Shown: positions 55,303-63,961 of the stretch, in pieces
Layout: every line of letters begins with the position of its first letter
Position numbering within the stretch: position 1 is the stretch's first letter
Source of the DNA: Blastococcus litoris
GTDB taxonomy: Bacteria; Actinomycetota; Actinomycetes; Mycobacteriales; Geodermatophilaceae
DNA: 64,000 nt
Direction of reading: 5' to 3'
Assembly (NCBI RefSeq): GCF_003075095.1
Contig: NZ_QCZF01000005.1
Span: forward strand, 248,001-312,000
Made by a program: the position numbers and the translations under genes
The notes under the pieces: generated by a model
Database searches by the model: none
Told to the model about the DNA's origin: nothing
What the model saw: only the letters and a program-made list of their open reading frames with translations

Positions 55303-56331
55303 GTGGGTGGATCGGTCGAGCGGGCCCTCGGGGTGCACCGCGTCCTGGAACCGCGCGGCGCCCTGCCGCAGGCGGCGCTGCGGCTCGACGCCGATCCGGC
55401 GATCGGCCCGGACGAGGTGCGCATCGCCGTCGAGCGGCTGAACCTCGACGCCGCCTCCTTCCGCCAGCTGTCGGAGTCCTGCGGCGGCGACGGCGCCGCG
55501 GTGCGCGCCGCCGTCCTGGAGATCGTCACGACCCGGGGCAAGATGCAGAACCCGGTGACCGGCTCCGGCGGCATGCTGATCGGCGTGGTCGACGCCGTCG
55601 GCCCCGAGTCGCCCCTGGGCCTCGCCGTCGGGCAGCGGGTCGCCACCCTGGTCTCGCTCACCCTCACCCCGCTGCGCATCACCGACGGGCTCGCGGACTG
55701 GGACGGGCGCAGCGAGCAGGTGCCGGCGGAGGGGACGGCGATCCTGTTCGCCCGGTCGATCGCCGCCGTGCTGCCCGACGACCTGCCCGACCCCGTCTCC
55801 CTGGCTCTGCTGGACGTCTGCGGCGCGCCTGCCGCCACCGCCCGGGTGGTCGAGCGCACCGGCGCCCGGTCGCTGGTGGTCCTGGGCGCCGCCGGGAAGT
55901 CCGGCTGCCTGTCGCTCGCGGCGGCCCGCGAGGCGGGTGCCGTGGACCTGACCGGCCTGGTCCGCGACGAGCGGGAGGCGGCCGCGCTCCGGGCCGCCGG
56001 CCTGGCCGACCGGGTCGTGATCGCCGACGCCACCGATCCGCTCGCCGTGGCGGCCGCTGTCGGCACCCCGGCCGACGTCACCGTGGTCTGCGTCGACGTC
56101 CCCGCTGCCGAACACGGCGCCGTCCTCGCGACGGCGCAGGGGGGCACCGTGGTCTTCTTCTCCATGGCCACGTCCTTCCCGGCGGCGGCCCTGGGCGCGG
56201 AGGGGATGGCGGCGGACGTGACGATGCTGGTGGGGAACGGCTACACGCCGGGGCACGCGGCACTGGCGTTGGACCTGTACCGACGGACGCCCGGCGTCCG
56301 CGCGCTGGTCGACCCGCGCGTCGAGGCATGA
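55303..56331 (+). CDS. kdd: L-erythro-3,5-diaminohexanoate dehydrogenase Kdd
   Basis: 342 residues. It oxidises 3,5-diaminohexanoate to 5-amino-3-oxohexanoate with NAD(P)+. SVERALGVHRVLEPRGALPQAALRLD opens it, RIAVERLNLDAASFRQL and VTTRGKMQNPVTGSGGMLIGVV follow, and the Rossmann part has SLVVLGAAGKSGCLSLAAAREAGA (about 190-213) and VDVPAAEHGAVLATAQGGTVVFFSMATSFPAAALGAEG. Length is typical. GTG at 55303 has GGGAGA five bases upstream. Its TGA overlaps the amidohydrolase ATG (ATGA). Confidence 0.9.
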   Translation: MGGSVERALGVHRVLEPRGALPQAALRLDADPAIGPDEVRIAVERLNLDAASFRQLSESCGGDGAAVRAAVLEIVTTRGKMQNPVTGSGGMLIGVVDAVGPESPLGLAVGQRVATLVSLTLTPLRITDGLADWDGRSEQVPAEGTAILFARSIAAVLPDDLPDPVSLALLDVCGAPAATARVVERTGARSLVVLGAAGKSGCLSLAAAREAGAVDLTGLVRDEREAAALRAAGLADRVVIADATDPLAVAAAVGTPADVTVVCVDVPAAEHGAVLATAQGGTVVFFSMATSFPAAALGAEGMAADVTMLVGNGYTPGHAALALDLYRRTPGVRALVDPRVEA

Positions 56332-57833
56332 GCCTCCTGCTGACCGACGTCACCGTCGGCGACCGCCCCGGCCGGGCCGTGCACCTGGTGGACGGCCGGA
56401 TCACCTGGCTCGGCGACGCCGCCGACGCGCCGGCCGCCGACCGGACGATCGCGGGCGAGGGGGCGCTGCTCACCCCGGCGTTCGTCGACGGGCACGTGCA
56501 CGCCACCGCGACCGGCCTGGCGCTGACCGGCCTCGACCTCCACTCGAGCTCGAGCGTTGCCGACGCGGTGGCCGCCCTGCGCGCCCACGTCGACCGGACG
56601 CCCGACGGCATCGTGCTGGGCACCGGGTGGGACGAGACCGGCTGGCCGGACGGGCGTGGCCTGACCCGGCACGATCTCGACGCCGTCGTAGGGGACCGCC
56701 CGGCGTACCTCGCGCGGGTCGACGTCCACTCCGCCACGGTGTCGACGGCACTGCTCGACCGGATCCCGGGCATCACCGCGCTGCCCGGCTACGACGCCGA
56801 CGGTCAGCTGCGGGTCGACGCCCACCACGCCGCCCGCCAAGCGGCCTACGGGGCGGTGGACGACGCCCAGCGCCGCGCCGCCCAGCGGGCCACCCTCGCC
56901 ACCGCGGCGGGCCTGGGCATCGGCTCCCTGCACGAGATGGCGGGCCCCGAGGTCTCCAGCGCCGACGACCTCGTCGGCCTGCTCGCCCTGGCCGGGGAGC
57001 ACCCGGGCCCCCGGGTCCTCGGCTACTGGGGGGAGCTCGCCGAGCGCGGGGGGCTGGACCTGGTCCGCGAGCTCGGGCTCGCCGGGGCCGGCGGCGACCT
57101 GTTCTGCGACGGGGCGTTCGGCTCGCACACCGCGGCGCTGGGCAACGGGCCCTACACCGACCGCCCCGAGACCTCCGGCAACCTGCGCTTCGCGACGGGT
57201 CAGCTGGTCCACCACGTCCGCGCCTGCACGGAGGCCTCGATCCAGGCCGGGTTCCACGTCATCGGCGACGCGGCCGTCGCGCAGGTGATCGCCGCGGTCG
57301 AGGCCGTCGCCGCCGACCTGGGGCGAGACGCCGTCCGCGCCTGCCGGCACCGGCTCGAGCACGTCGAGATGATCGACGGCCCCGACATCGAGCGGATGCG
57401 CGACCTGGGCATGGTGGCCAGCGTGCAGCCGGCGTTCGACGCCGCCTGGGGCGGCGACGCCGGGATGTACGCCGAGCGGCTGGGCGTCGCGCGGGCCCTG
57501 GCGACCAATCCGTTCGCCGACCTCGCGGACGCGGGGGTGGCCCTCGCGCTGGGGAGCGACGCGCCGGTCACCCCGCTCGACCCGTGGGGCAGCGTGCACG
57601 CCGCCATCGACCACCGGACGCCCGGCTCCGGGCTGCGGCCCTTCGACGCGTTCGACGCCCACACCCACGGCGGCTGGCACGCCGCCCGGGCGGAGCACCC
57701 CACCGGCCCCCTCGGCATCGGCGCGCCGGCGGACCTGGCCCTCTGGGAGACGCCGCAGACCCTCTCGGCAGTCCTGTCCGAACGCGGGCGGCCGGCCTGC
57801 CGCCTGCTGGTCGTCGGAGGAGAACCCGTATGA
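56328..57833 (+). CDS. Amidohydrolase family 3 protein inside the lysine operon
   Basis: 501 residues, YtcJ-like metal hydrolase. TPAFVDGHVHATATGLALTGLDLHSS (about 46-71) gives the HxH ligands, LGTGWDETGWPDGR a characteristic block, HVIGDAAVAQVIAAVEAV and CRHRLEHVEMI the later His, and ALGSDAPVTPLDPWGSVHAAI the Asp. The substrate is not known. It is locked between kdd and kamD by four-base overlaps on both sides, so its product is made in step with the pathway. It could supply free lysine-like substrate from an N-acyl form or reopen a cyclised intermediate (speculation). Confidence 0.82.
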   Translation: MSLLLTDVTVGDRPGRAVHLVDGRITWLGDAADAPAADRTIAGEGALLTPAFVDGHVHATATGLALTGLDLHSSSSVADAVAALRAHVDRTPDGIVLGTGWDETGWPDGRGLTRHDLDAVVGDRPAYLARVDVHSATVSTALLDRIPGITALPGYDADGQLRVDAHHAARQAAYGAVDDAQRRAAQRATLATAAGLGIGSLHEMAGPEVSSADDLVGLLALAGEHPGPRVLGYWGELAERGGLDLVRELGLAGAGGDLFCDGAFGSHTAALGNGPYTDRPETSGNLRFATGQLVHHVRACTEASIQAGFHVIGDAAVAQVIAAVEAVAADLGRDAVRACRHRLEHVEMIDGPDIERMRDLGMVASVQPAFDAAWGGDAGMYAERLGVARALATNPFADLADAGVALALGSDAPVTPLDPWGSVHAAIDHRTPGSGLRPFDAFDAHTHGGWHAARAEHPTGPLGIGAPADLALWETPQTLSAVLSERGRPACRLLVVGGEPV

Positions 57834-59413
57834 CGCACCTCGACCTCGACCCGGTCCTCGTGGCCCGCGCCCGGGAGCTGGCCGCGCGGGCGGCGCAACC
57901 CGTCGTCGACCTCGCGCACCGGCACACCACGGTCTCTGTGGAGCGCGCCGTCCTGCGGCTGGCCGGGCTCACCGGTACCGACCCGGTGACGGGGGAGGGG
58001 AGGCTGGAGGACCGGGTGCCCTGGGCCAACCGCGTCGTCGACGCCGTCCGCGACCAGGTCGGCCTGGAGTCCGGCGTGGCCCTGCCGGTGTGGCACGCCC
58101 TCGCCTCCGGTGGGACGCTGCAGTCCCTCGCCGAGGAGGTCGGCGCCGGGACGGCGCGCTTCGCGATCCCGACCGGCGCGGACGCCGAGCAGGCCCGCGC
58201 GGCGGCACGCGACGCGGCGGCGCAGGGGATCGCGCGGATCGACGCCAACCGCCGGCGCCGCGAGGAGCTCGTCGCGCTGCACGGCGACCCCCCGCGCCGG
58301 CCGTGGATCTACCTGATCGTGGCCACCGGCGACATCCACGAGGACATCCCGCAGGCCCAGGCGGCGGCGCGGGCCGGCGCCGACGTCATCGCCGTCATCC
58401 GCTCCACCGGCCAGTCGCTGCTCGACTACGTGCCCGAGGGCGCCACGCGGACCGGGTACGCCGGCACCTACGCGACGCAGGAGAACTTCCGGCTGATGCG
58501 GGCCGCACTGGACGACGTGAGCGCCGAGCTCGGCCGCTACGTGCGGCTCACCAACTACGCAAGCGGCCTCTGCATGCCGGAGATCGCCGTCCTGGCCGGG
58601 CTCGAGCGGCTGGACATGATGCTCAACGACGCGATGTACGGGATCCTCTTCCGCGACATCAACCCTCGGCGCACCTTCGTCGACCAGCGGTTCAGCCGGA
58701 TGGTGCACGCCCGCGCCGGGATCATCATCAACACCGGCGAGGACAACTACCTCACCACCGCCGACGCCGTCGACGAGGCGCACACGGTCACCGTGAGCCA
58801 GCTGCTGAACGAGACGCTGGCCAAGGAGGCAGGCCTCGAGGACTGGCAGCTGGGCCTCGGGCACGCCTTCGAGATCCAGCCCGAGCGCGAGGAGTCCTTC
58901 CGGCTCGAGCTGGCGCACGCACTGCTGGCCCGCAACCTCTTCCCCGACGCGCCGCTGAAGTGGATGCCGCCGACCAAGCACATGACCGGCGACGTGTTCC
59001 GCGGCTACCTGCTCGACGGCTTCTTCAACCTGGCCGGCGCCCTCACCGGCCAGGGCATCCTGCTGGTCGGGATGATGACCGAGGCCGTCGTCACGCCGTG
59101 GCTCTCCGATCGGGACCTGGCCCTGCGCAACGTCCGCTACGTGCTGAACTCCGCGGGCAACCTCGCCGAGGACTTCGCCCCGCCGAAGGGCGGTTTCATC
59201 GACCGCCGGGCCGACACGGTGCTGCGCGAGGCCGTGGACCTGCTCGGCCGGATCGCCGACCACCCCGAGGGCCTCATCCAGGCGATCGCCGACGGGACGT
59301 TCGGCATCACGAAGCGCCCGGCCGACGGCGGCAAGGGCCTCGACGGCGTCGTCGCGACCGGCCCCGACGCCTACAACCCGGCCCTGGACCTCCTGGAGCG
59401 CGTCCATGCCTGA
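57830..59413 (+). CDS. kamD: Beta-lysine 5,6-aminomutase alpha subunit KamD
   Basis: 527 residues, TIM-barrel large subunit of the B12- and PLP-dependent enzyme that moves the 6-amino group of beta-lysine to C5. Conserved stretches: PWIYLIVATGDIHEDIPQAQAAARAGADVIAVIRSTGQSLLDYVPEG (about 160-206), YATQENFRLMRAAL, RYVRLTNYASGLCMPEIAVLAGLERLDMMLNDAMYGILFRDINPRRTFVDQRFSR and LKWMPPTKHMTGD. Full length (family about 515). ATG at 57830 overlaps the upstream TGA by four bases; kamE overlaps its end by eight. Confidence 0.93.
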   Translation: MTHLDLDPVLVARARELAARAAQPVVDLAHRHTTVSVERAVLRLAGLTGTDPVTGEGRLEDRVPWANRVVDAVRDQVGLESGVALPVWHALASGGTLQSLAEEVGAGTARFAIPTGADAEQARAAARDAAAQGIARIDANRRRREELVALHGDPPRRPWIYLIVATGDIHEDIPQAQAAARAGADVIAVIRSTGQSLLDYVPEGATRTGYAGTYATQENFRLMRAALDDVSAELGRYVRLTNYASGLCMPEIAVLAGLERLDMMLNDAMYGILFRDINPRRTFVDQRFSRMVHARAGIIINTGEDNYLTTADAVDEAHTVTVSQLLNETLAKEAGLEDWQLGLGHAFEIQPEREESFRLELAHALLARNLFPDAPLKWMPPTKHMTGDVFRGYLLDGFFNLAGALTGQGILLVGMMTEAVVTPWLSDRDLALRNVRYVLNSAGNLAEDFAPPKGGFIDRRADTVLREAVDLLGRIADHPEGLIQAIADGTFGITKRPADGGKGLDGVVATGPDAYNPALDLLERVHA

Positions 59414-60149
59414 CGGAACCGTGATCCGCCCCTACGGCGACACCACGGGCGACGGGATGGTGCAGACGTCGTTCACGCTGCCCGTGCCGATGGGCCCGAA
59501 GGCCGAGGGCGCGGCGCTGCAGCTGGCCGACAAGATGGGTATCGAGCCGGCGATGGTGGTGCACAGCCACGCGATCGACGCCGGCTACACCTTCTTCGTC
59601 GTCTACGGCAGCGTGAAGCACCTGGTCGACCTCGACGCCGTCGTGGTCGAGGAGCGCGCCTACCCGCTCCTGTCTTCCTCGGAGATCAACGGCGCCATCC
59701 GCAGCGGGCTCAACCGGAAGATGGTCGTGCTCGGCGCGTGCATCGGCACCGACGCCCACACCGTCGGCATCGACGCGATCCTCAACGTCAAGGGCTTCGC
59801 GGGGGAGAAGGGCCTGGAGTACCTGCGGGAGATGGCCGTGACGAATCTCGGCGCGCAGGTCACGGTGCCCGAGCTCGTCGCGAAGGCCCGGGCCGCCCGC
59901 GCCGACGCCGTCCTCGTCTCGCAGGTGGTCACCCAGAAGGACGCCCACCTGCGCAACACCCGCGAGCTCGCCGCCGCCTTCCGCGAGGCGATGGGGGAGC
60001 GGCGCCCCCTGCTGGTCGTCGGCGGCCCCCGCTTCGACCCCTCGATGGCCGCCGACCTCGGCGTCGACAAGGTCTTCGGCCGGGGCACGACGCCCGGTGA
60101 GGTCGCCAGCTACCTCGTCCACGCACTGATCAAGGAGACGCCCGCATGA
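59406..60149 (+). CDS. kamE: Beta-lysine 5,6-aminomutase beta subunit KamE
   Basis: 247 residues. The N-terminal dimerisation region (GMVQTSFTLPVPMGPKAEGAALQLADKMGI, HSHAIDAGYTFFVVYG) is followed by a Rossmann-like cobalamin domain with D-A-H-T-V-G (about 116-121) in CIGTDAHTVGIDAIL, the base-off B12 ligand motif. VSQVVTQKDAHLRNTRELAAAF and LVVGGPRFDPSMAADLGVDKVFGRGTTPGEVASYLV complete it. It works only with KamD. ATG at 59406; its end overlaps kal (ATGA). Confidence 0.93.
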   Translation: MPDGTVIRPYGDTTGDGMVQTSFTLPVPMGPKAEGAALQLADKMGIEPAMVVHSHAIDAGYTFFVVYGSVKHLVDLDAVVVEERAYPLLSSSEINGAIRSGLNRKMVVLGACIGTDAHTVGIDAILNVKGFAGEKGLEYLREMAVTNLGAQVTVPELVAKARAARADAVLVSQVVTQKDAHLRNTRELAAAFREAMGERRPLLVVGGPRFDPSMAADLGVDKVFGRGTTPGEVASYLVHALIKETPA

Positions 60150-60541
60150 CCGAGCCGGATCCCCGCACCGGCCTGACCGTCACCCACCGCCGGTACGTCC
60201 CGTACGCGCACGCCCACTACGGCGGTGCGCTCGTCGACGGGGCCTACACATTGGGTCTGTTCGGCGACGTCGCCACCGAGGTCGCCATCGTGATGGACGG
60301 CGACGAGGGCCTGCTGGCCGGCTACTCGGAGGTGCGCTTCCTCGGGCCGGTGCGGGCCGGGGACGTGCTCGAGGCCAGCTGCGAGGTCATCCGGATCGGG
60401 CGGCGCAGCCGGGAGCTGCGGTGCACGGCCCGGGTGGTGGCCCGCGCCGAGCCGGAGCGCGGCGCCTCGGCCGCGCGCGTGCTCGACGAGCCGCTGACCG
60501 TCGTCGAGGCGACCGCCACGCTGGTCGTCCCGGGCTCTTGA
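60146..60541 (+). CDS. kal: 3-aminobutyryl-CoA ammonia-lyase Kal
   Basis: 131 residues, hotdog fold. It removes ammonia from 3-aminobutyryl-CoA to give crotonyl-CoA, the last pathway-specific step. RRYVPYAHAHYGGALVDGAYTLGLFGDVATEVAIVMDGDEGLLAGYSEVRFLGPVRAGDVLEASCEVIRIGRRSRELRC shows the hotdog helix and the conserved acidic residues of the family. ATG at 60146 overlaps kamE by four bases. It is the final gene of the operon; no Kce-type cleavage enzyme follows. Confidence 0.87.
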   Translation: MTEPDPRTGLTVTHRRYVPYAHAHYGGALVDGAYTLGLFGDVATEVAIVMDGDEGLLAGYSEVRFLGPVRAGDVLEASCEVIRIGRRSRELRCTARVVARAEPERGASAARVLDEPLTVVEATATLVVPGS

Positions 60542-60978
60542 CGCGCCGATAACGTTTCAGCCACAGTAGCTCCCGCAGTCACCGTATGTACGCGTGTGAG
60601 CGCGCGCAGTTCCTACAGTCGCTGCAGTTCCATCCGGGAGCACCGCGATGCGCTCCTCCGGATCGGGCCGGGACGCCCGTCGACCGAACCAGGTCGCGCG
60701 GGGCCCGGCAGGCCGGAGGTCCGCTGAGCGGCCACCCCGGCGGGGCCCCTCGGATCCGCGTCATCAGACAACGGTCGAGCCGATCGCGCCCAGCGACCGG
60801 CCGTCCGGCCCGAAGACGCGGAACCCGCGGGGAGCACCTGCCGGCCGCTGACCCGGTGGAGGGACGGACCGGCCGCGCACGCGCGCCGGGATGGGATGCT
60901 GGGTCAGGACCGCAGCCGACAGCGCGGCGGTCCGGACCCCGTCCGACCGGCTCGGGGGAGCGACCCGGGAGGCTGTGG
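60542..60978 (+). other. 437-base gap before lnt without a convincing gene
   Basis: The first 60 bases after kal are relatively AT-rich (gccgataacgtttcagcc, tagctc) and may hold the lnt promoter. The rest is highly G+C-rich and repetitive in Arg/Pro codons in every frame. Short open frames (for example 60648-60851) lack a ribosome site and recognisable wording. I see no RNA motif I can name. Confidence 0.4.
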
Positions 60979-62601
60979 GTGCCGGCAGGAGCAGGCGAGC
61001 CGGCGGTCGGCACGCTGACGCGGCCGGCCCCCTCGCCGTCGCAGGCCCAGGACCGCCGCCGGTGGCCGTGGCGCACCCTCGTCGCCGTCGTCGGCGGTCT
61101 CGTCCTCGTCCTGGCCTTCCCCGGCTACGACCTCGTCGGCCTCGCCGTCCTCGGCCCGGCCGCGCTGGCGTACGCGGTGCACGGGCAGCCGGTGCGCTCG
61201 GGCGTCTGGCTCGGGCTGGTCTTCGGCCTCGCCTTCTTCGTCCCGCTGCTGTCCTGGACCGGCATCTACGTCGGTCCGCTGCCCTGGCTGGCCCTCGCCG
61301 TCTGGGAGGCCCTGCACCTCGCCCTCCTCGGCGCCGCCACCGCCTTGACCTCCCGGCTGCGGTTCTGGCCCGTCTGGACGGCGATGCTGTGGGTGGCCGA
61401 CGAGGCGATCCGCGGGCGCTTCGTCCTCGACGGCTTCCCCTGGGGGCGGCTGGGCTTCAGCCAGACCGAGGGCCCGCTGCTCGCCCTGGCCGCCTACGGC
61501 GGGGTCCCCCTGGTGACCTTCGCGGTCGCCCTCGTCGGTGCGCTGATCGCCGCCGCGGCGCTGGCCCTGCAGCGCGCCTGGCGCGCATCGGACGACGTCG
61601 AGGTGCGCGGCCCCGCCCTGCGGACGGGCGCACTGCTCGTCGTCGCCGTTCTCGCCGTGCCGCTCGTGGGCATGCTCGCCTGGCTGCCGCTCGCCGGGGG
61701 ATCGCTCACCACGGGCGGCCCGACGTCGACGGTCGCCGTCATCCAGGGCGACGTGCCCCGGGCGGGCCTCGACTTCAACGCCCAGCGGCGGGCGGTCCTC
61801 GACAACCACGTGCAGCGGACGCTCGAGCTGGCCGACGCCGTCGCGGCGGGGGAGGAACCCCAGCCCGACGCCGTCCTCTGGCCGGAGAACAGCTCCGACA
61901 TCGACCCCTACGTCAACGAGGACGCCGCCGCGCAGATCCGCCGCGCCGCACGCGCCGTCGGGGCGCCGATCCTCGTGGGTGCGGTGGTGAAGGGGCCGGG
62001 CCGGTTCATCAGCAACACCGCGATCGTCTGGGACCCCCAGGACGGCCCGGGGGACACGTACGTGAAGCGGCACCCCGTACCGCTGGGGGAATACGTGCCG
62101 GCGCGCAGCTTCTTCCGTTTCTTCAGCGAGGACGTCGACAGGGTCACCGACCAGTTCGCGGGCAGCGAGGTCGGCGTGCTCGACGTCGGCGGCGTGCGGG
62201 TCGGCAACCTCATCTGCTTCGAGGTGGTCTACGACGGCCTCGTGCAGGACGTCGTCGACGGCGGCGCGGGGATGATCGTCGTCCAGACCAACAACGCCAC
62301 CTTCGGCTACACCGACGAGAGCGCCCAGCAGCTGGCGATGAGCCGGCTGCGCGCCGTCGAGTTCGGCCGGACCGTCGCCGTCGCCGCCACGAGCGGCATC
62401 TCCGCGATCGTCGCGCCCGACGGGTCGGTCGTGCGCTCCTCGGAGCTGTTCGAGCCCGCCGTCTTCGTCGAGGAGATCGCCCAGCGCAGCTCCACCACCG
62501 TCGCCCAGCAGCTCGGATCGGCACCGGAATGGGTGCTCACCGGGCTCGGCGCGGCGGCCGTCGCCACCGCCGTGGTCCTGCGCCGGAGGAACGCCCGGTG
62601 A
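60979..62601 (+). CDS. lnt: Apolipoprotein N-acyltransferase Lnt
   Basis: 540 residues. Several membrane helices (about 25-240) precede a nitrilase-like domain (about 250-500): VAVIQGDVPRAGLDFNAQRR, AVLWPENSSDIDP with the catalytic Glu, PGDTYVKRHPVPLGEYVPARSFFRFF with the Lys, and VGNLICFEVVYDGLVQDVV with the Cys. It attaches a third acyl chain to the N-terminal Cys of lipoproteins outside the membrane. GTG at 60979 is set by GGGAGG (60967-60972); the in-frame upstream extension is not coding-like. The ppm1 GTG overlaps its TGA, recalling the fused Rv2051c of M. tuberculosis. Confidence 0.93.
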   Translation: MPAGAGEPAVGTLTRPAPSPSQAQDRRRWPWRTLVAVVGGLVLVLAFPGYDLVGLAVLGPAALAYAVHGQPVRSGVWLGLVFGLAFFVPLLSWTGIYVGPLPWLALAVWEALHLALLGAATALTSRLRFWPVWTAMLWVADEAIRGRFVLDGFPWGRLGFSQTEGPLLALAAYGGVPLVTFAVALVGALIAAAALALQRAWRASDDVEVRGPALRTGALLVVAVLAVPLVGMLAWLPLAGGSLTTGGPTSTVAVIQGDVPRAGLDFNAQRRAVLDNHVQRTLELADAVAAGEEPQPDAVLWPENSSDIDPYVNEDAAAQIRRAARAVGAPILVGAVVKGPGRFISNTAIVWDPQDGPGDTYVKRHPVPLGEYVPARSFFRFFSEDVDRVTDQFAGSEVGVLDVGGVRVGNLICFEVVYDGLVQDVVDGGAGMIVVQTNNATFGYTDESAQQLAMSRLRAVEFGRTVAVAATSGISAIVAPDGSVVRSSELFEPAVFVEEIAQRSSTTVAQQLGSAPEWVLTGLGAAAVATAVVLRRRNAR

Positions 62602-63383
62602 GCGACCGCGTCCTGGTGGTGATCCCGACCTACGACGAGGTGGAGAACCTCGAGCGGATCCTCGACCGGCTGCACGCCAGCGTGCCCGCGGCGCACGCCC
62701 TGGTGGTCGACGACGGCTCGCCCGACGGCACCGGTCAGCTGGCCGACAAGCTCGCCACCCTCGACGAGCGCGTCCACGTCCTGCACCGCACCGCCAAGCA
62801 GGGCCTGGGGCAGGCCTACGTCGCCGGCTTCCGATGGGCCCGGGAACGCGGGTACGACGTCCTCGTCGAGATGGACGCCGACGGCTCGCACGCTCCCGAG
62901 CAGCTGCCCGACCTGCTGGCGGCGCTCGGGTCGGCGGATCTGGCGCTGGGCTCCCGCTACGTACCCGGGGGAGAGGTGACCGACTGGCCGCTGCACCGCC
63001 TGCTGCTGTCCCGCCTCGGCAACCGGTACACCCGGTGGGCGCTGCGGCTGCCGCTCGCGGACGCGACCGGCGGCTACCGGGCCGCCCGGGCCGAGCTGAT
63101 CGACCGGCTGCCCTTCGCCGACGTCGCCAGCCAGGGCTACTGCTTCCAGGTCGACTGGGCCTGGCGGGCCGTGCGGGACGGCGCCCGGGTGGTCGAGGTG
63201 CCGATCACGTTCGCCGAGCGCGCGTTCGGCAGGAGCAAGATGAGCGGCTCGATCGTTAGAGAGGCATTGGTACGGGTCACCGTGTGGGGCCTGCGGGACC
63301 GGCTGGCCGACTGGCTGCCGGGCCGTGTGCGCCGTCCGGTGCCGGCGCGAGCCGGGCGCAGAGAGGCAGGACAGCATGAGTGA
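62598..63383 (+). CDS. ppm1: Polyprenol-phosphate mannosyltransferase Ppm1 (GT2)
   Basis: 261 residues, makes polyprenol-phosphate mannose from GDP-mannose on the inner membrane face for lipoglycan and protein mannosylation. VLVVIPTYDEVENLERIL (5-22), LVVDDGSPDGTGQLADKL (near 37), DVLVEMDADGSHAPEQLPDLL (D-x-D motif near 91) and DATGGYRAARAELID, RSKMSGSIVREALVRVTVWGLRDR are typical of DPM1-type GT2 enzymes. GTG at 62598 overlaps the lnt TGA. Its end overlaps fxsA by eight bases. Confidence 0.93.
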   Translation: MSDRVLVVIPTYDEVENLERILDRLHASVPAAHALVVDDGSPDGTGQLADKLATLDERVHVLHRTAKQGLGQAYVAGFRWARERGYDVLVEMDADGSHAPEQLPDLLAALGSADLALGSRYVPGGEVTDWPLHRLLLSRLGNRYTRWALRLPLADATGGYRAARAELIDRLPFADVASQGYCFQVDWAWRAVRDGARVVEVPITFAERAFGRSKMSGSIVREALVRVTVWGLRDRLADWLPGRVRRPVPARAGRREAGQHE

Positions 63384-63900
63384 CGCCGTGGGGCGCCGGG
63401 TCCGGACGGCCGCAGGCCTGCTGGTGCTCGCCGAACTGGTCGTCTTCGTCCTCGTCGCGGCGTGGATCGGGGTCGGCTGGACGATCCTGGCCACGCTCGC
63501 CACCAGCGTGATCGGCTGGGTGCTGCTGGCCCGGCAGGGCACCCGCGCGCTCGCCGACCTGCGCGAGCGGGCCCGCAGCCGCCGCTCGCCGGGCGCCGAG
63601 CTGGGCAACGCGGGCCTGGTGGCCGCCGGGGGCCTGCTCATGGTGCTGCCTGGCTTCATCGGCGACGTCGTCGGCCTGCTCTGCCTCCTGCCGGGAACCC
63701 GGAACCTCGTCCGGGGCGCGCTGACCCGCCTGGTCCTGGCGCGGCTGCCGGTGGGCCTGCGCCCGCCGGTGCGCGTCGAGAGCGTCCGCACCGCCGAGGT
63801 GCCGCTGGCCGAGGACGTCCCACCGGGACGCCCGGGGAGCTCCCGACTGGTGATCGAGGGAGAGGTCGTCCGCGGGCCGGACGGCCGGCCGCTCGCCTGA
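63376..63900 (+). CDS. fxsA: FxsA family membrane protein
   Basis: 174 residues. Two membrane pairs (about 11-48, LVLAELVVFVLVAAWIGVGWTILATLATSVIGWVLLARQG, and about 74-105, GNAGLVAAGGLLMVLPGFIGDVVGLLCLLPGTRNLVRG) are the FxsA pattern with the conserved Pro-Gly-Phe-x-Gly-Asp-x-x-Gly-Leu-x-x-Leu-x-Pro loop. The C-terminal 60 residues are soluble. Role unclear; in E. coli extra FxsA blocks phage T7 exclusion by F plasmid. ATG at 63376 overlaps ppm1. Confidence 0.9.
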   Translation: MSDAVGRRVRTAAGLLVLAELVVFVLVAAWIGVGWTILATLATSVIGWVLLARQGTRALADLRERARSRRSPGAELGNAGLVAAGGLLMVLPGFIGDVVGLLCLLPGTRNLVRGALTRLVLARLPVGLRPPVRVESVRTAEVPLAEDVPPGRPGSSRLVIEGEVVRGPDGRPLA

Positions 63901-63905
63901 CGCAG

Positions 63906-63951
63906 ACGCAGAACGGCCCCGGTGGATTCCTCCACCGGGGCCGTTCTGCGT
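63906..63951. terminator. Perfect 21-bp hairpin, bidirectional terminator
   Basis: Positions 63906-63926 are the exact inverse complement of 63931-63951, with a TTCC loop. It lies between the fxsA stop and the stop of the convergent rbpA gene and would end both transcripts. There is no T-run, common for actinobacterial terminators. Confidence 0.85.
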
Positions 63952-63961
63952 CGTGCTGAGA

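Noticed and set aside
60586-60978. A 131-codon N-terminal extension of lnt, and small frames such as 60648-60851
   Set aside because: Arg/Pro-rich random-looking translation, while a good ribosome site (GGGAGG) serves the GTG at 60979.
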